The notes under the pieces are model-generated. The model had not been told where the DNA came from, made no database searches, and saw only the letters and a list, made by a program, of their open reading frames with translations. Of a DNA stretch of 64,000 nt, positions 33,762-43,419 are shown piece after piece (the stretch's first letter is position 1; the number at the start of each line of letters is the position of its first letter). This DNA is from Tropicimonas sediminicola (GTDB taxonomy: Bacteria; Pseudomonadota; Alphaproteobacteria; Rhodobacterales; Rhodobacteraceae), in contig NZ_FZOY01000011.1 in the NCBI RefSeq assembly GCF_900188335.1, positions 122,043 through 186,042 on the forward strand. The letters are read 5' to 3'. Position numbers and translations under genes: made by a program.

Positions 33762-33911
33762 ATGCAGACGAACAGACGCTGGATCGCCGCGGCGATGGCC
33801 TCGGCCCGGACGCTGGATGTGCAGCTTCCCTGGGAGCGCGGCGCACGCCGGGCCGCCTGGATTGTCCATCGCGACGGCCATGGCGATCTGCGGCAGGCCC
33901 TGAGCGCCTGA
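33762..33911 (+). CDS. Small conserved basic protein (49 residues)
   Basis: A 49-codon ORF with a strong ribosome-binding site (GAAGGAGAG) before its ATG. The protein is MQTNRRWIAAAMASAR followed by LPWERGARRAA, rich in Arg and Ala. I recall similar short proteins in other Rhodobacterales, which supports coding status. Cytoplasmic; function unknown. It lies 145 bases after pgeF and about 260 before the Hint gene. Confidence 0.65.
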   Translation: MQTNRRWIAAAMASARTLDVQLPWERGARRAAWIVHRDGHGDLRQALSA

Positions 33912-34168
33912 CCTCGGGGCGACGCGCGTTGTCACATGCCGGAGTCGGGTGCGCTGTTCGGCGCTCCTGACCGGATCGAAAATGTGGCAATCCCGCCGCC
34001 TCCGCCGAAACATATCTCAGCCGGAAATCGGATTGGCCCGGAGGCCTCATCGAACGGGGCAACCTCTTTGACAATCCCTCTGTCCGGCGAACATTATCGA
34101 ACTCGAAACAGGAACTTCTGCGCACTGGTGGGGGCCGGCAGAAGCGACCGACCGAAAGGATCGATTGC

Positions 34169-34972
34169 TTGGAACGGCACCAACACGGCGTCGCGATGAC
34201 CGCGACGGAGCAGGTCGGCCGGAAGGCCGATATCACCACCAGACCTGTCCGATCGGACTGGCAGGCCCGGCGCGTCGCGCCGCTCACGCGCCGCTACGAG
34301 GTCGTGTTTCTCAGCCCCGACGGGCTGATCGATTCCTTCACGCGCGTCGCTCCTGCCCTCCCGGTTTTCGAGGAAGCCTTCTCCGCCTTCGGACGCGGCG
34401 CCCTGATCGCGACCGAGTTCGGGGCCATTGCCGTCGAAGACCTCCAACCGGGCATCCGGATCGAGACGGCGACCAACGGCCTGATGCCGTTGCAATGGGT
34501 CGGATCGATGACGTTGTATCCCTCCAGCAGCGGGGATCGCGGCAGCGAACCGGCGCGCCTGATCCGGATCGCGACGGAAGCCTTCGGCCCGGACCGCCCC
34601 CTGCCCGACCTCGTGATCGGCTCGCCGGCGCGTCTGCTCTATCGCAATGCCGGTTGTCTTTCCGCGCTTGGCACCGCACAGGCCTTCGTGCCTGCCGATG
34701 CCTTTGTCGACAGCCTCAGCGTGATCGAGGTCACGCCCGTCGCGCCCGTGCGCGTGTTCCACCTGGGCCTCGCCGGACAGCAGATCGTGAAGGCCAATGG
34801 CCTGGAGCTGGAGAGCTTCCATCCCGGCCCCCAATTCCAGTCCAGGATGGATCGCAACACGCTTGCGCTCTATCTCAGCCTGTTTCCGCACACCGAGGGT
34901 CCGGAAGGGTTCGGGTCGCTGGAAGTGCCGCGCCTGAGCCGCGAAGAGTTCGAGGCGCTGCACGACGGGTAA
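34169..34972 (+). CDS. Hint (hedgehog/intein) domain protein without the catalytic Cys
   Basis: A 267-residue protein typical of Rhodobacterales. The Hint fold begins at AFGRGALIATEFG (about residues 73-85), then AVEDLQPGIRI, with the C-terminal half carrying GLAGQQIVKANGLELESFHPGP. In self-cleaving Hint domains the first position is Cys or Ser; here the aligned residue is A73, so autocleavage is unlikely. I use TTG 34169, which has AAAGGA about ten bases upstream; ATG 34196 would shorten it by nine residues and has no clear site. No signal peptide. Role unknown. Confidence 0.82.
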   Translation: MERHQHGVAMTATEQVGRKADITTRPVRSDWQARRVAPLTRRYEVVFLSPDGLIDSFTRVAPALPVFEEAFSAFGRGALIATEFGAIAVEDLQPGIRIETATNGLMPLQWVGSMTLYPSSSGDRGSEPARLIRIATEAFGPDRPLPDLVIGSPARLLYRNAGCLSALGTAQAFVPADAFVDSLSVIEVTPVAPVRVFHLGLAGQQIVKANGLELESFHPGPQFQSRMDRNTLALYLSLFPHTEGPEGFGSLEVPRLSREEFEALHDG

Positions 34973-34978
34973 GGCCGG

Positions 34979-35710
34979 TCACCCCCTGCCGATATAGGGC
35001 ATCTTGGTCGCCATCAGCGTCATGAACTGGACGTTGGCGTGAAGCGGCAGCGACGCCATCTGGAGCACCGCGTCAGCGACATGCTCGACCTCGAAGGTCT
35101 CGGGCGGCGCCTCGCCCAGCCGCCGCGCCCGCTCGGTCACCTCCTGCATGATGTCGGTGAGCGCGTTGCCAATGTCGATCTGCCCGCAGGCAATATCGAA
35201 CGGCCGGCCATCGAGCGAGATCTGCCGGGTCAACCCGGTGATCGCGTGTTTCGTCGCCGTGTAAGGTGCAGCCCCCTCGCGCGGCACATAGGCCGAGATC
35301 GACCCGTTGTTGATGATCCGCCCGCCCTGCGGATCCTGCCGGCGCATCTGGCCGAAGGCCGCGCGGGCAGCGAGGAACATGCCGGTCAGGTTCACGTCGA
35401 CGGCGCGTCGCCAATCCTCGATCGGGACTTCGTCGATCGGAGCCTGGGGCGTGAAGAGCCCCGCATTGTTGAACAGCGCGTCGATCCGGCCGGCGGCGGC
35501 GGAGAGCTTTTCGAAGGCTTGCGACACCTGCTCCGGCTCGGTGATGTCCCCACACAGGACGTGGGCGCTTGCGTGCCCTTCGGCGACGGCCTCCAACGCC
35601 TCCTTACGACGGGCGAAGAGCCCGACCTGCCAACCCTCTTCGAGAAACCGTCGCGCGGTCGCCGCGCCGATTCCGCTCGACGCGCCCGTAATCATGATGG
35701 TGCGGCTCAT
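34979..35710 (-). CDS. Short-chain dehydrogenase/reductase
   Basis: A 243-residue classical SDR. Cofactor loop TGASSGIG (about residues 8-15), NNAG near residue 90, the catalytic Ser in NGSISAYV and YTATK (Tyr/Lys) are all present. Substrate unknown. Its ATG overlaps the helicase stop by four bases, so it is the last gene of the luxR-luxI-helicase-SDR run. Confidence 0.92.
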   Translation of the reverse strand: MSRTIMITGASSGIGAATARRFLEEGWQVGLFARRKEALEAVAEGHASAHVLCGDITEPEQVSQAFEKLSAAAGRIDALFNNAGLFTPQAPIDEVPIEDWRRAVDVNLTGMFLAARAAFGQMRRQDPQGGRIINNGSISAYVPREGAAPYTATKHAITGLTRQISLDGRPFDIACGQIDIGNALTDIMQEVTERARRLGEAPPETFEVEHVADAVLQMASLPLHANVQFMTLMATKMPYIGRG

Positions 35711-37236
35711 GTCGCCTCCTCCTGCTCCAATGCCAGTGGCCGGGCCGCGACCGTCAGATCGCTCGTCCCGAGCGTCTCCTTCGGGCGGCCAAGCCGGTAT
35801 CGCGTCACCCAGATCAGCGTTTCCTCGGCCCGCGTGATCGCCACGTAGGCAAGGCGCTTCCAGAGCGGCTGCCCCGCCTCGACCCGGCCCGCCCGCGCCG
35901 CGCTGTAAAGATCGGGCGCGAAAACCTGCACCGCGGGCCATTGCGACCCCTGCGCCTTGTGGATCGTTACCGCCGCGCCATGGAGGAATGCCGCCCCCAT
36001 GTTCGCGGCGAAGGGAATGAAGGGCTCCTCCTCGTCCGGCTTCTCGATCTTGATGATCGAGGCAGCGGACAGGCGCGGATCCTCGGCCCCGAGCACGTGC
36101 AGCAGCGAAAAGCCCGGCTTGCGCCCCGGCCCGAGGTAGACGACCTGCGCGCCCTTGATCAGCCCACGCGCCTCGAGGTCGAGCCGGCGCTTGCGGTGCT
36201 TCAGCGGCAGCTCGATCCCGTCGCAGATCAGCGGCTCGCCCGGCAGCAGGCTGTTCTCCGGCGCGCCATGGGCGGAGCGAAAGGCCTGGATCAGGCGCAC
36301 GCGGGTCGCGTTGCGCCAGACGAGGACCGGCGAGCGCGCCATGAGATCCGAGTCGACGCGCTGGCCGATCTGCACCCGCTCGTCGTCCCGGGCGGCATCC
36401 TCGACCATACGTTCGAACTGTTCGAAACCGAGTTCCGGGTCGGCCAGCGCATGGGCGAGATCGAGAATCGGGTTGTCGCCCGCCTGCCGGTGGACCCGGT
36501 GCAGCACGAGCTTGCGCTCTTCTGGGAGCGTCTCGAAGGCCATCGCGCCCGAGGAATTGACCGGCGCGAGCTGGGCCGGGTCGCCGAAAAGGATCAACGT
36601 CGGGAAGATCTCGCGCAGATCGTCGAGCTGGCGGGCATCCAGCATCGAGCTTTCGTCGATGAAGCCGATGTCGAGCGGCTCCTCGCGCCGCTTCCAGCCG
36701 GTGATGAAATCCGAGCCGCGCAACCCGGCCGCAGCCATCGCCCCGGGTATCGACTTGTTGGCCTGGTAAAAGGCGAAGGCCCGGTCGAGCGCCGCATCGG
36801 TCAGCCCCTCGACCTCCGGCCGTTCGCCCTGCCCGGCCAGCCATTCGGCGATGCGCTCGTATTCCGGGTCGTAGACCGGCGTGTAGAGGATGCGGTGAAT
36901 CGTGGTCGCCGGCACGCCGCGGCTGCGCAGCACGCTCGCGGCCTTGTTGGTCGGGGCCAGGATCGCCAGCGTGCGCCGGTCCTTGCGTCGGCGTCCTTCC
37001 CAGTCGCCGGAGACGATATCCACGCCGGCCGCCTCGAGCTCCTGCGCGAGACGCGCCAGCAGGAGAGTCTTGCCCGATCCCGCCTTGCCGACGATGGCGA
37101 GAGCGCCCGTCCCGCTTTCTATACGGGGTGTCAGGCTCTCGTTCAGCAGGTCCACGCCCGCCGAGGCCAGCAGCTCGGCCACGCGGTCCCAGGCTTCGGC
37201 CTGGTCGTCGGAAAGTGTGAGATTGGGCACGGACAT
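35707..37236 (-). CDS. RecD-like ATP-dependent DNA helicase
   Basis: A 509-residue superfamily 1 helicase. Walker A is GKAGSGKT (residues 50-57), motif Ia is APTNKAASVLR, Walker B is FIDESSMLDARQL, and the C-terminal UvrD-like half has TIHKAQGSQWPAVQVF and YVAITRAEETL. This single-subunit group resembles the helicase core of RecD2. It probably acts in DNA repair. It starts 74 bases after the luxI stop. Confidence 0.9.
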   Translation of the reverse strand: MSVPNLTLSDDQAEAWDRVAELLASAGVDLLNESLTPRIESGTGALAIVGKAGSGKTLLLARLAQELEAAGVDIVSGDWEGRRRKDRRTLAILAPTNKAASVLRSRGVPATTIHRILYTPVYDPEYERIAEWLAGQGERPEVEGLTDAALDRAFAFYQANKSIPGAMAAAGLRGSDFITGWKRREEPLDIGFIDESSMLDARQLDDLREIFPTLILFGDPAQLAPVNSSGAMAFETLPEERKLVLHRVHRQAGDNPILDLAHALADPELGFEQFERMVEDAARDDERVQIGQRVDSDLMARSPVLVWRNATRVRLIQAFRSAHGAPENSLLPGEPLICDGIELPLKHRKRRLDLEARGLIKGAQVVYLGPGRKPGFSLLHVLGAEDPRLSAASIIKIEKPDEEEPFIPFAANMGAAFLHGAAVTIHKAQGSQWPAVQVFAPDLYSAARAGRVEAGQPLWKRLAYVAITRAEETLIWVTRYRLGRPKETLGTSDLTVAARPLALEQEEAT

Positions 37237-37310
37237 GGCGCGACCCTACAGGCCGCGCCATGGAGGTTCCAGAGATCGCGAACGCGGGACCGACGGATCC
37301 GGCAAGCGCG

Positions 37311-37955
37311 TCAGGCGATCGCCGCCAGCTCGATCGGCTTCGGCTCGGGACGGTTGAAGGACCGGTTGAACCAGCTCAGGGAGGTGTTCCTGTCGATGCC
37401 GAGCCGTCCGAGCGTCGGCGCCCAGGCGTCGGGCTTCATTTCCCAAAGGCCGACGCCGATCCGGTCCTTGCCCTCGCCGGCGCTGCCGATCACGTCGGGA
37501 TCGACGTGGTACAGGCGATAGATCCTCTCCATGCGCGGGTCGAAGACCCCGCAGAAATGCTCCAGCTTGAAATTGTCCATCAGTTCCCCGCCGCCGAGAA
37601 CAAGGGCGGCGGCCGCCCGGCGGTCCGCGCGGGGCGAGATGCAGAATCGGGTGCATTCCCAGATCAGCGGCGATTCGATCTTCACGCCGTCCATCAGGTG
37701 GGAGAAATGTTCGTTGATCATCGTCCGCCCGACGGTCGGCAGGAAACGCATCGACCCGCCGTGGGTGCCGTCTTCCAGCTCCCAGATCACGTAGAGCGGG
37801 TTCAGAACGTCATATTGATCGCGCTCTTCACCGTCTTCGTTAACGTTTACCTCCCATCCAAGCCGGCGGCTGAATTGCTCGGCGCGGTCCTGGAACATGG
37901 TCTCGCGGAGGGTGGGGAAGTGATTCAGGGCATTTCCGTAGATGTAACGCAGCAT
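37311..37955 (-). CDS. Acyl-homoserine-lactone synthase (LuxI family)
   Basis: Makes an N-acyl homoserine lactone from SAM and acyl-ACP. The 214 residues carry the invariant LuxI set: R24, F28, W34, D46, D49, R70, E100 and R103. The LNPLYVIW and IWECTRFC segments resemble Roseobacter synthases. Acyl chain length cannot be read from the sequence. The ATG is preceded by AAGGAG, but that site lies inside a predicted hairpin. The luxR gene is directly upstream on the same strand. Confidence 0.93.
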   Translation of the reverse strand: MLRYIYGNALNHFPTLRETMFQDRAEQFSRRLGWEVNVNEDGEERDQYDVLNPLYVIWELEDGTHGGSMRFLPTVGRTMINEHFSHLMDGVKIESPLIWECTRFCISPRADRRAAAALVLGGGELMDNFKLEHFCGVFDPRMERIYRLYHVDPDVIGSAGEGKDRIGVGLWEMKPDAWAPTLGRLGIDRNTSLSWFNRSFNRPEPKPIELAAIA

Positions 37956-37964
37956 GACGAGTGG

Positions 37965-37989
37965 CTCCTTTCCGTCTGATAGGGAAAGG
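37965..37989 (-). promoter_or_regulatory. Hairpin covering the luxI ribosome-binding site
   Basis: On the minus strand, 37983-37989 (CCTTTCC) can pair perfectly with 37967-37973 (GGAAAGG), leaving a 9-base loop. The 3' arm contains most of the AAGGAG ribosome-binding site (37965-37970). The pairing is seen directly; that it limits translation is inference. Confidence 0.5.
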
Positions 37990-38072
37990 ATTGTCGAAAG
38001 ATAGTTAACAGACCCCTACGGCGGGCCCGGTTGTAGCCAACTGATTTCAGGAATCCGGCAAAATAATGGCGA

Positions 38073-38786
38073 TCAGACGACGATCAGCCCGCGGCTAAGG
38101 GCTCGGGCGACGGCGTGGGTGGTGTTGAGCGCCCCGAGTTTGTGGCGTGCTGCCTCGATATACACGCGGAGCGTGTGCTCCGAGATCTCCATCTCCTGCG
38201 CAGCCTGTGCCCGACTCAGCCCCTTGGCGAGGTAGGTCATGGCCGCGAGTTCGCGCGGCGAGAGGCTTGGCGACGGCGCCGAATCGCCCCCCTGCTCGAA
38301 CTCGAGCGCCTTTCGGTTGAACTCGTGGGCGATGATGATCAGGTCTCTCATGTTGAGATCGACGAACGCAGCCCAGACATCGTCGTCGCAATTATGAGAT
38401 GCCGTGAACAGGGCGAACTGCCCCGCCGGCCCTCGGATCGGGATGCTCAGGCCCTGGTTTCCCACCCCGTAATCGATCGCTTCACGAAGGAAGGATCGGG
38501 CAGCGCGGCTGGACCAGTCCAGCTCCTTCCAGTCGACCGGATTGAAGCGCTGCAGGCAGCCAAGAATCACCGGATCCATGCGGAGATAGTCCTTCTCCAC
38601 ATAGCGATCGACCCAGAGTTGGCTGTAGGTCCCGGCGCCGAACCGTTCACCGGCCGAGTTGACCCAGTGATAGACGATATGGGCGATTTGGTAGTGGTTG
38701 CGCAGCTGTTCTGTCGCAGCCTGAAGGTGACTCACGTCGGCAGCTTCCTGAAGGAATTCACAAAGAGCTTCGAGCTTCTCCTCCAT
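38073..38786 (-). CDS. LuxR-family autoinducer-binding regulator
   Basis: A 237-residue regulator. The autoinducer pocket residues of the TraR/LasR type are present (W58, Y62, D71, P72, W86, G112) and the C-terminal GerE-type HTH begins near LSPRELAAMTYLAKG with E179 and G189. Its partner luxI lies 117 bases downstream. The 5' end overlaps the preceding small gene by 29 bases, suggesting coupled translation. Confidence 0.92.
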   Translation of the reverse strand: MEEKLEALCEFLQEAADVSHLQAATEQLRNHYQIAHIVYHWVNSAGERFGAGTYSQLWVDRYVEKDYLRMDPVILGCLQRFNPVDWKELDWSSRAARSFLREAIDYGVGNQGLSIPIRGPAGQFALFTASHNCDDDVWAAFVDLNMRDLIIIAHEFNRKALEFEQGGDSAPSPSLSPRELAAMTYLAKGLSRAQAAQEMEISEHTLRVYIEAARHKLGALNTTHAVARALSRGLIVV

Positions 38787-38970
38787 CTTCGACTGACTTC
38801 AGCTCCTTCGATTGCCGAGTCGCCGCCCCGGAGGTGAGCGATGCAGATCTCAACTCGGCCTCAGCGACACGCTGAGCCTCGTCCAGTTGCGTGGCCAGCG
38901 CCTTCAGGTCGTGAGCGCGGGCATAGGTCCCCAGGTCGGCAAGTACATCCAGTATCCAGGAATGTGTCAT
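38758..38970 (-). CDS. Small protein upstream of luxR (70 residues)
   Basis: A 70-residue ORF with a good ribosome-binding site (GGGAGGGG) before the ATG at 38970. The first 40 residues (HSWILDVLADLGTYARAHDL, then LKALATQLDEAQRVAEAEL) form an amphipathic helical unit; the rest is polar. The last 29 bases overlap the start of luxR in another frame. I recall similar short proteins beside luxR or ccr in related bacteria. Function unknown; it could modulate LuxR. Confidence 0.65.
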   Translation of the reverse strand: MTHSWILDVLADLGTYARAHDLKALATQLDEAQRVAEAELRSASLTSGAATRQSKELKSVEDGGEARSSL

Positions 38971-39189
38971 ATCAGAACCCCTCCCGGGGGCATCACCAAA
39001 ATGTCCGAACAACCTTAGCACGAGTGCTGCTGTTGCATAATTCACGGCTTTGGCCTCCCCATATCTAGCGAGGATAGGCGCACCAAGACCCTTGTTTCAT
39101 TGATTTTCTACCAATTCCCGAATGCCTGCGAACTTGAACTCAAGCGGGCCATGCAGCAGGGATGTACCGGCCATGCGTTCGCTCGCGGA

Positions 39190-39211
39190 AGTTGTCAGCT
39201 TCGCGACAGGT
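39190..39211. promoter_or_regulatory. Possible lux-box-like dyad
   Basis: On the minus strand the sequence reads ACCTGTC, eight bases, then GACAACT: five of seven positions are symmetric and the first half equals the classic lux-box half-site. The spacer is two bases longer than in Vibrio fischeri and it lies about 220 bases upstream of the small ORF, so the call is weak. Confidence 0.25.
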
Positions 39212-39321
39212 TGGGAGCTTTGCGCGGTTTCCCGCCGCATCGGCCGTTGAATATGACCGTCATTTCCGCGTTTTCGCGGCATCAATTCAGACCGATTCCC
39301 GGCCTTTCTGCAGCAAATGAA

Positions 39322-39355
39322 AACTCCCGCCGGCCGGGTCGGGCAGACGGGAGTT
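39322..39355 (-). terminator. Terminator after ccr
   Basis: An 8-bp stem (39322-39329 with 39348-39355) with an 18-base partly structured loop leads, on the minus strand, into TTTTCATTT, 22 bases beyond the ccr stop. Confidence 0.72.
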
Positions 39356-39376
39356 CCCGGAATTGTCCCTCTGGAT

Positions 39377-40660
<1,284 letters not shown>

Positions 40661-40954
40661 CCAAGCCTCCTTGATCCGAGTTGCCGCATTGCAGAATCGC
40701 AGCGGATTGAAAGCGTTGATACGAACGAGAAAGCAACATTGCAATGCAATAATGCTTCGTTTTGAAATTTTATGTCCCGCTGAGCGCTGAGCATGGCCCG
40801 GACCTTAGCTTTTCCGCAGGATTCACGCGCGCTGCGGCTGCATTGCCTCGACGGGCCGCGCGCCGCGCCGCAGCGAATTGACAGGGGCACATTATTTCGA
40901 ATATCACCCTTCGAACGGAATTTTGTTGCCCACCCCGAGTCGCGAGGCCCTCCG
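40661..40954. promoter_or_regulatory. Divergent ccr/ecm control region with palindrome
   Basis: 294 bases between the divergent pathway genes. A 13-bp palindrome with a single central base (ATTGCA-A-TGCAAT) lies at 40738-40750, about 80 bases upstream of ccr and 205 upstream of ecm; GCATTGCA recurs at 40686-40693. TTGCAA-type sites are bound by ScfR/RamB-type short-chain acyl-CoA regulators such as PccR in Rhodobacter, so such a regulator is a candidate. The site is seen; its binding protein is inferred. Confidence 0.5.
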
Positions 40955-42922
40955 ATGTCCGAGACGAAGAAAGATCGCCCCTGGCTGTTCCGCACCTACG
41001 CCGGGCATTCCACCGCAAGCGCCTCGAACGCGCTCTACCGGACCAACCTCGCCAAGGGGCAGACCGGTCTTTCGGTGGCCTTCGACCTGCCGACCCAGAC
41101 CGGCTACGACAGCGACCACCAGCTCGCGCGCGGCGAGGTCGGCAAGGTTGGCGTGCCGGTGTCTCACCTCGGAGACATGCGGGCGCTGTTCGACCGGATC
41201 CCGCTGGAACAGATGAACACCTCGATGACGATCAACGCGACCGCGCCATGGCTCCTCGCGCTCTACGTCGCAGTGGCCGAGGAACAGGGCGCGGACATCG
41301 CCCAGCTTCAGGGCACAGTGCAGAACGACATCATCAAGGAATACCTGTCGCGCGGCACCTATATCTGCCCGCCAAAGCCGTCGCTGAAGCTGATCACGGA
41401 TGTCGCCGAGTATTGCTATCGGGAGATCCCCAAGTGGAACCCGATGAACGTCTGCTCCTATCACCTGCAGGAAGCCGGCGCGACGCCCGAGCAGGAACTG
41501 GCCTTTGCGCTCGCAACGGCGCAGGCGGTGCTCGACGGGTTGAAGGACAAGGTGGCGGAGGACGATTTCCCGAAACTGGTCGGGCGCATTTCCTTCTTCG
41601 TCAACGCCGGCATCCGCTTCGTGACCGAAATGTGCAAGATGCGCGCCTTCGTCGATCTCTGGGACGAGATCTGCCGCGACCGCTATGGCGTCGAAGAACC
41701 GAAATACCGTCGATTCCGCTATGGCGTTCAGGTCAACTCGCTTGGCCTGACCGAACAGCAGCCGGAGAACAACGTCTACCGCATCCTGATCGAGATGCTG
41801 GCCGTGACCTTGTCGAAAAAGGCCCGCGCCCGCGCGGTCCAGCTTCCCGCCTGGAACGAGGCGCTCGGCCTGCCCCGCCCCTGGGACCAGCAATGGTCGC
41901 TCCGCATGCAGCAGATCATGGCCTATGAAACCGATCTGCTGGAGTACGAAGACCTGTTCGACAACAACCCGGCGGTGGAAGCCAAGGTCGAACAGCTCAA
42001 GACCGGCGCCCGCGCCGAACTGGCCAACCTCGAAAGCATGGGCGGCGCGATCGGGGCCATCGAGTACATGAAATCGCAGCTCGTGAACTCCAACGCCGAC
42101 CGCCTGAACGAGATCGAGAAGGGCGAGACCGTCGTCGTCGGTGTCAACCGCTGGACAGAGGGCGAGCCTTCACCGCTGGTGGACGAGGAAGGCGGCATCA
42201 TGGTCGTCGACCCTGCGGTGGAGCAGGAACAGATCGACCGGCTCGAGGCTTGGCGCGCCGGGCGCGACCCCGCCGCCGTGCGCAAGGCGCTGGAGGCCCT
42301 GACCGCCGCCGCCCGAAACGGCGACAACGTGATGGGACCTTCCATCGCCGCTGCCAAGGCCGGCGTTACCACCGGCGAATGGGCCGGCGTCATGCGCGAG
42401 GTCTTCGGCCAGTACCGCGGCCCGACGGGCGTTTCCCGCTCGGTCTCCAACAAGACCGAGGGACTGGATGAGATCCGCGAAGCCGTCGATGCCGCCTCCG
42501 ATCGCCTGGGCCGCAGGCTCAAGTTCCTGATGGGAAAACCGGGGCTCGACGGTCATTCCAATGGCGCCGAACAGATCGCTTTCCGCGCCCGCGATTGCGG
42601 AATGGAAATCGATTACGAGGGCATTCGCCTGACGCCCGATGAAATCGTTTCGGCCGCCAAACGCGAGGCGCCGCATGTTCTTGGCCTTTCGATCCTGTCG
42701 GGCAGCCACGTCCCGCTAATGTCCGACCTGATGCAGAAATTGCGGGAGGCTGGCCTCTCCCATATCCCGGTGATCGTCGGCGGAATCATTCCGGAGGAGG
42801 ATGCCAAACGGCTCAGGGCCATGGGGGTTGCGCGGGTCTATACACCAAAGGACTTCGAGCTCAACGTGATCATGAAGGATATCGTCACTCTCGCGGCGCC
42901 TCCCGAAATCGCCGCGCAATAG
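40955..42922 (+). CDS. ecm: Ethylmalonyl-CoA mutase
   Basis: Coenzyme-B12-dependent rearrangement of (2R)-ethylmalonyl-CoA to methylsuccinyl-CoA. The 655 residues start with the short RPWLFRTYAGHSTA N-terminus, then the TIM barrel (GLSVAFDLPTQTGYDSDH, NTSMTINATAPWL). The C-terminal B12 domain carries DGH (D532-H534) in GLDGHSNGAEQ, LSGSH and IVGGIIP. Ecm is a single-chain subclade distinct from methylmalonyl-CoA mutase; its position next to ccr settles the choice. ATG 40955 places the start at the conserved SETKKDRPW. Confidence 0.95.
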   Translation: MSETKKDRPWLFRTYAGHSTASASNALYRTNLAKGQTGLSVAFDLPTQTGYDSDHQLARGEVGKVGVPVSHLGDMRALFDRIPLEQMNTSMTINATAPWLLALYVAVAEEQGADIAQLQGTVQNDIIKEYLSRGTYICPPKPSLKLITDVAEYCYREIPKWNPMNVCSYHLQEAGATPEQELAFALATAQAVLDGLKDKVAEDDFPKLVGRISFFVNAGIRFVTEMCKMRAFVDLWDEICRDRYGVEEPKYRRFRYGVQVNSLGLTEQQPENNVYRILIEMLAVTLSKKARARAVQLPAWNEALGLPRPWDQQWSLRMQQIMAYETDLLEYEDLFDNNPAVEAKVEQLKTGARAELANLESMGGAIGAIEYMKSQLVNSNADRLNEIEKGETVVVGVNRWTEGEPSPLVDEEGGIMVVDPAVEQEQIDRLEAWRAGRDPAAVRKALEALTAAARNGDNVMGPSIAAAKAGVTTGEWAGVMREVFGQYRGPTGVSRSVSNKTEGLDEIREAVDAASDRLGRRLKFLMGKPGLDGHSNGAEQIAFRARDCGMEIDYEGIRLTPDEIVSAAKREAPHVLGLSILSGSHVPLMSDLMQKLREAGLSHIPVIVGGIIPEEDAKRLRAMGVARVYTPKDFELNVIMKDIVTLAAPPEIAAQ

Positions 42923-43017
42923 ACTTTTCGACAGTTGACTGCACATAGGTGTTATCACGAATTGAAATCTCCCGATTTCGGTGTAATTGATAAAAAAACA
43001 GGAATTGGGAGATACCA

Positions 43018-43353
43018 ATGTCGATCGATCTTTCCAACTTGTCCCGCGCGGAGTTGGAACAGCTGGCCAAGGACGTGCAGACGGCAATCGCCGATCTCGC
43101 CAAGCGTGAACGCAAGATGGCGCTCGAGGCGCTTGAGAAGACGGCAAGCGAACACGGGTTCAAACTCGAGGAACTGACCGGCGCCGCCGGGAAGGCACTT
43201 GCCGCGGCCGGTGCGAAGGGCAAATCGAAAAATCCGCCGAAATACCGCAATCCCGAAGATCCCTCCCAGACATGGACCGGGCGGGGCCGCAAACCCGCTT
43301 GGATCAAGGACGCCGAGGATGCCGGCGTCGATCTCGCGACATTCGAGATCTGA
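43018..43353 (+). CDS. H-NS family nucleoid protein
   Basis: A 111-residue protein with an N-terminal coiled coil for oligomerisation (about 5-50), a linker, and the C-terminal DNA-binding core NPEDPSQTWTGRGRKPAWI (about 82-100), whose RGRKP motif inserts in the minor groove of AT-rich DNA. Similar to HvrA/Spb of Rhodobacter, which influence photosynthesis and nitrogen genes. Monocistronic, with its own terminator. The low-GC stretch just upstream may be an autoregulatory site. Confidence 0.92.
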   Translation: MSIDLSNLSRAELEQLAKDVQTAIADLAKRERKMALEALEKTASEHGFKLEELTGAAGKALAAAGAKGKSKNPPKYRNPEDPSQTWTGRGRKPAWIKDAEDAGVDLATFEI

Positions 43354-43378
43354 TTGATCAATCAGGAAAACAAGGAAT

Positions 43379-43404
43379 AACGGGTCGCTTCGGGCGGCCC
43401 GTTT
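43379..43404 (+). terminator. Terminator after the H-NS gene
   Basis: A 10-bp stem with one G-T pair (43379-43388 with 43394-43403) closes a TTCGG loop and ends in TTT, 26 bases after the stop. Confidence 0.75.
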
Positions 43405-43419
43405 CGACTGGAGACGAGG

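Larger units (their letters stand above)
38971..39376. other. Promoter region of the small ORF-luxR-luxI unit
   Basis: About 400 bases between the end of ccr and the small ORF. It includes the ccr terminator (39322-39355) and an imperfect dyad (39190-39211) resembling a lux box. No further coding sequence was recognised. Confidence 0.45.
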
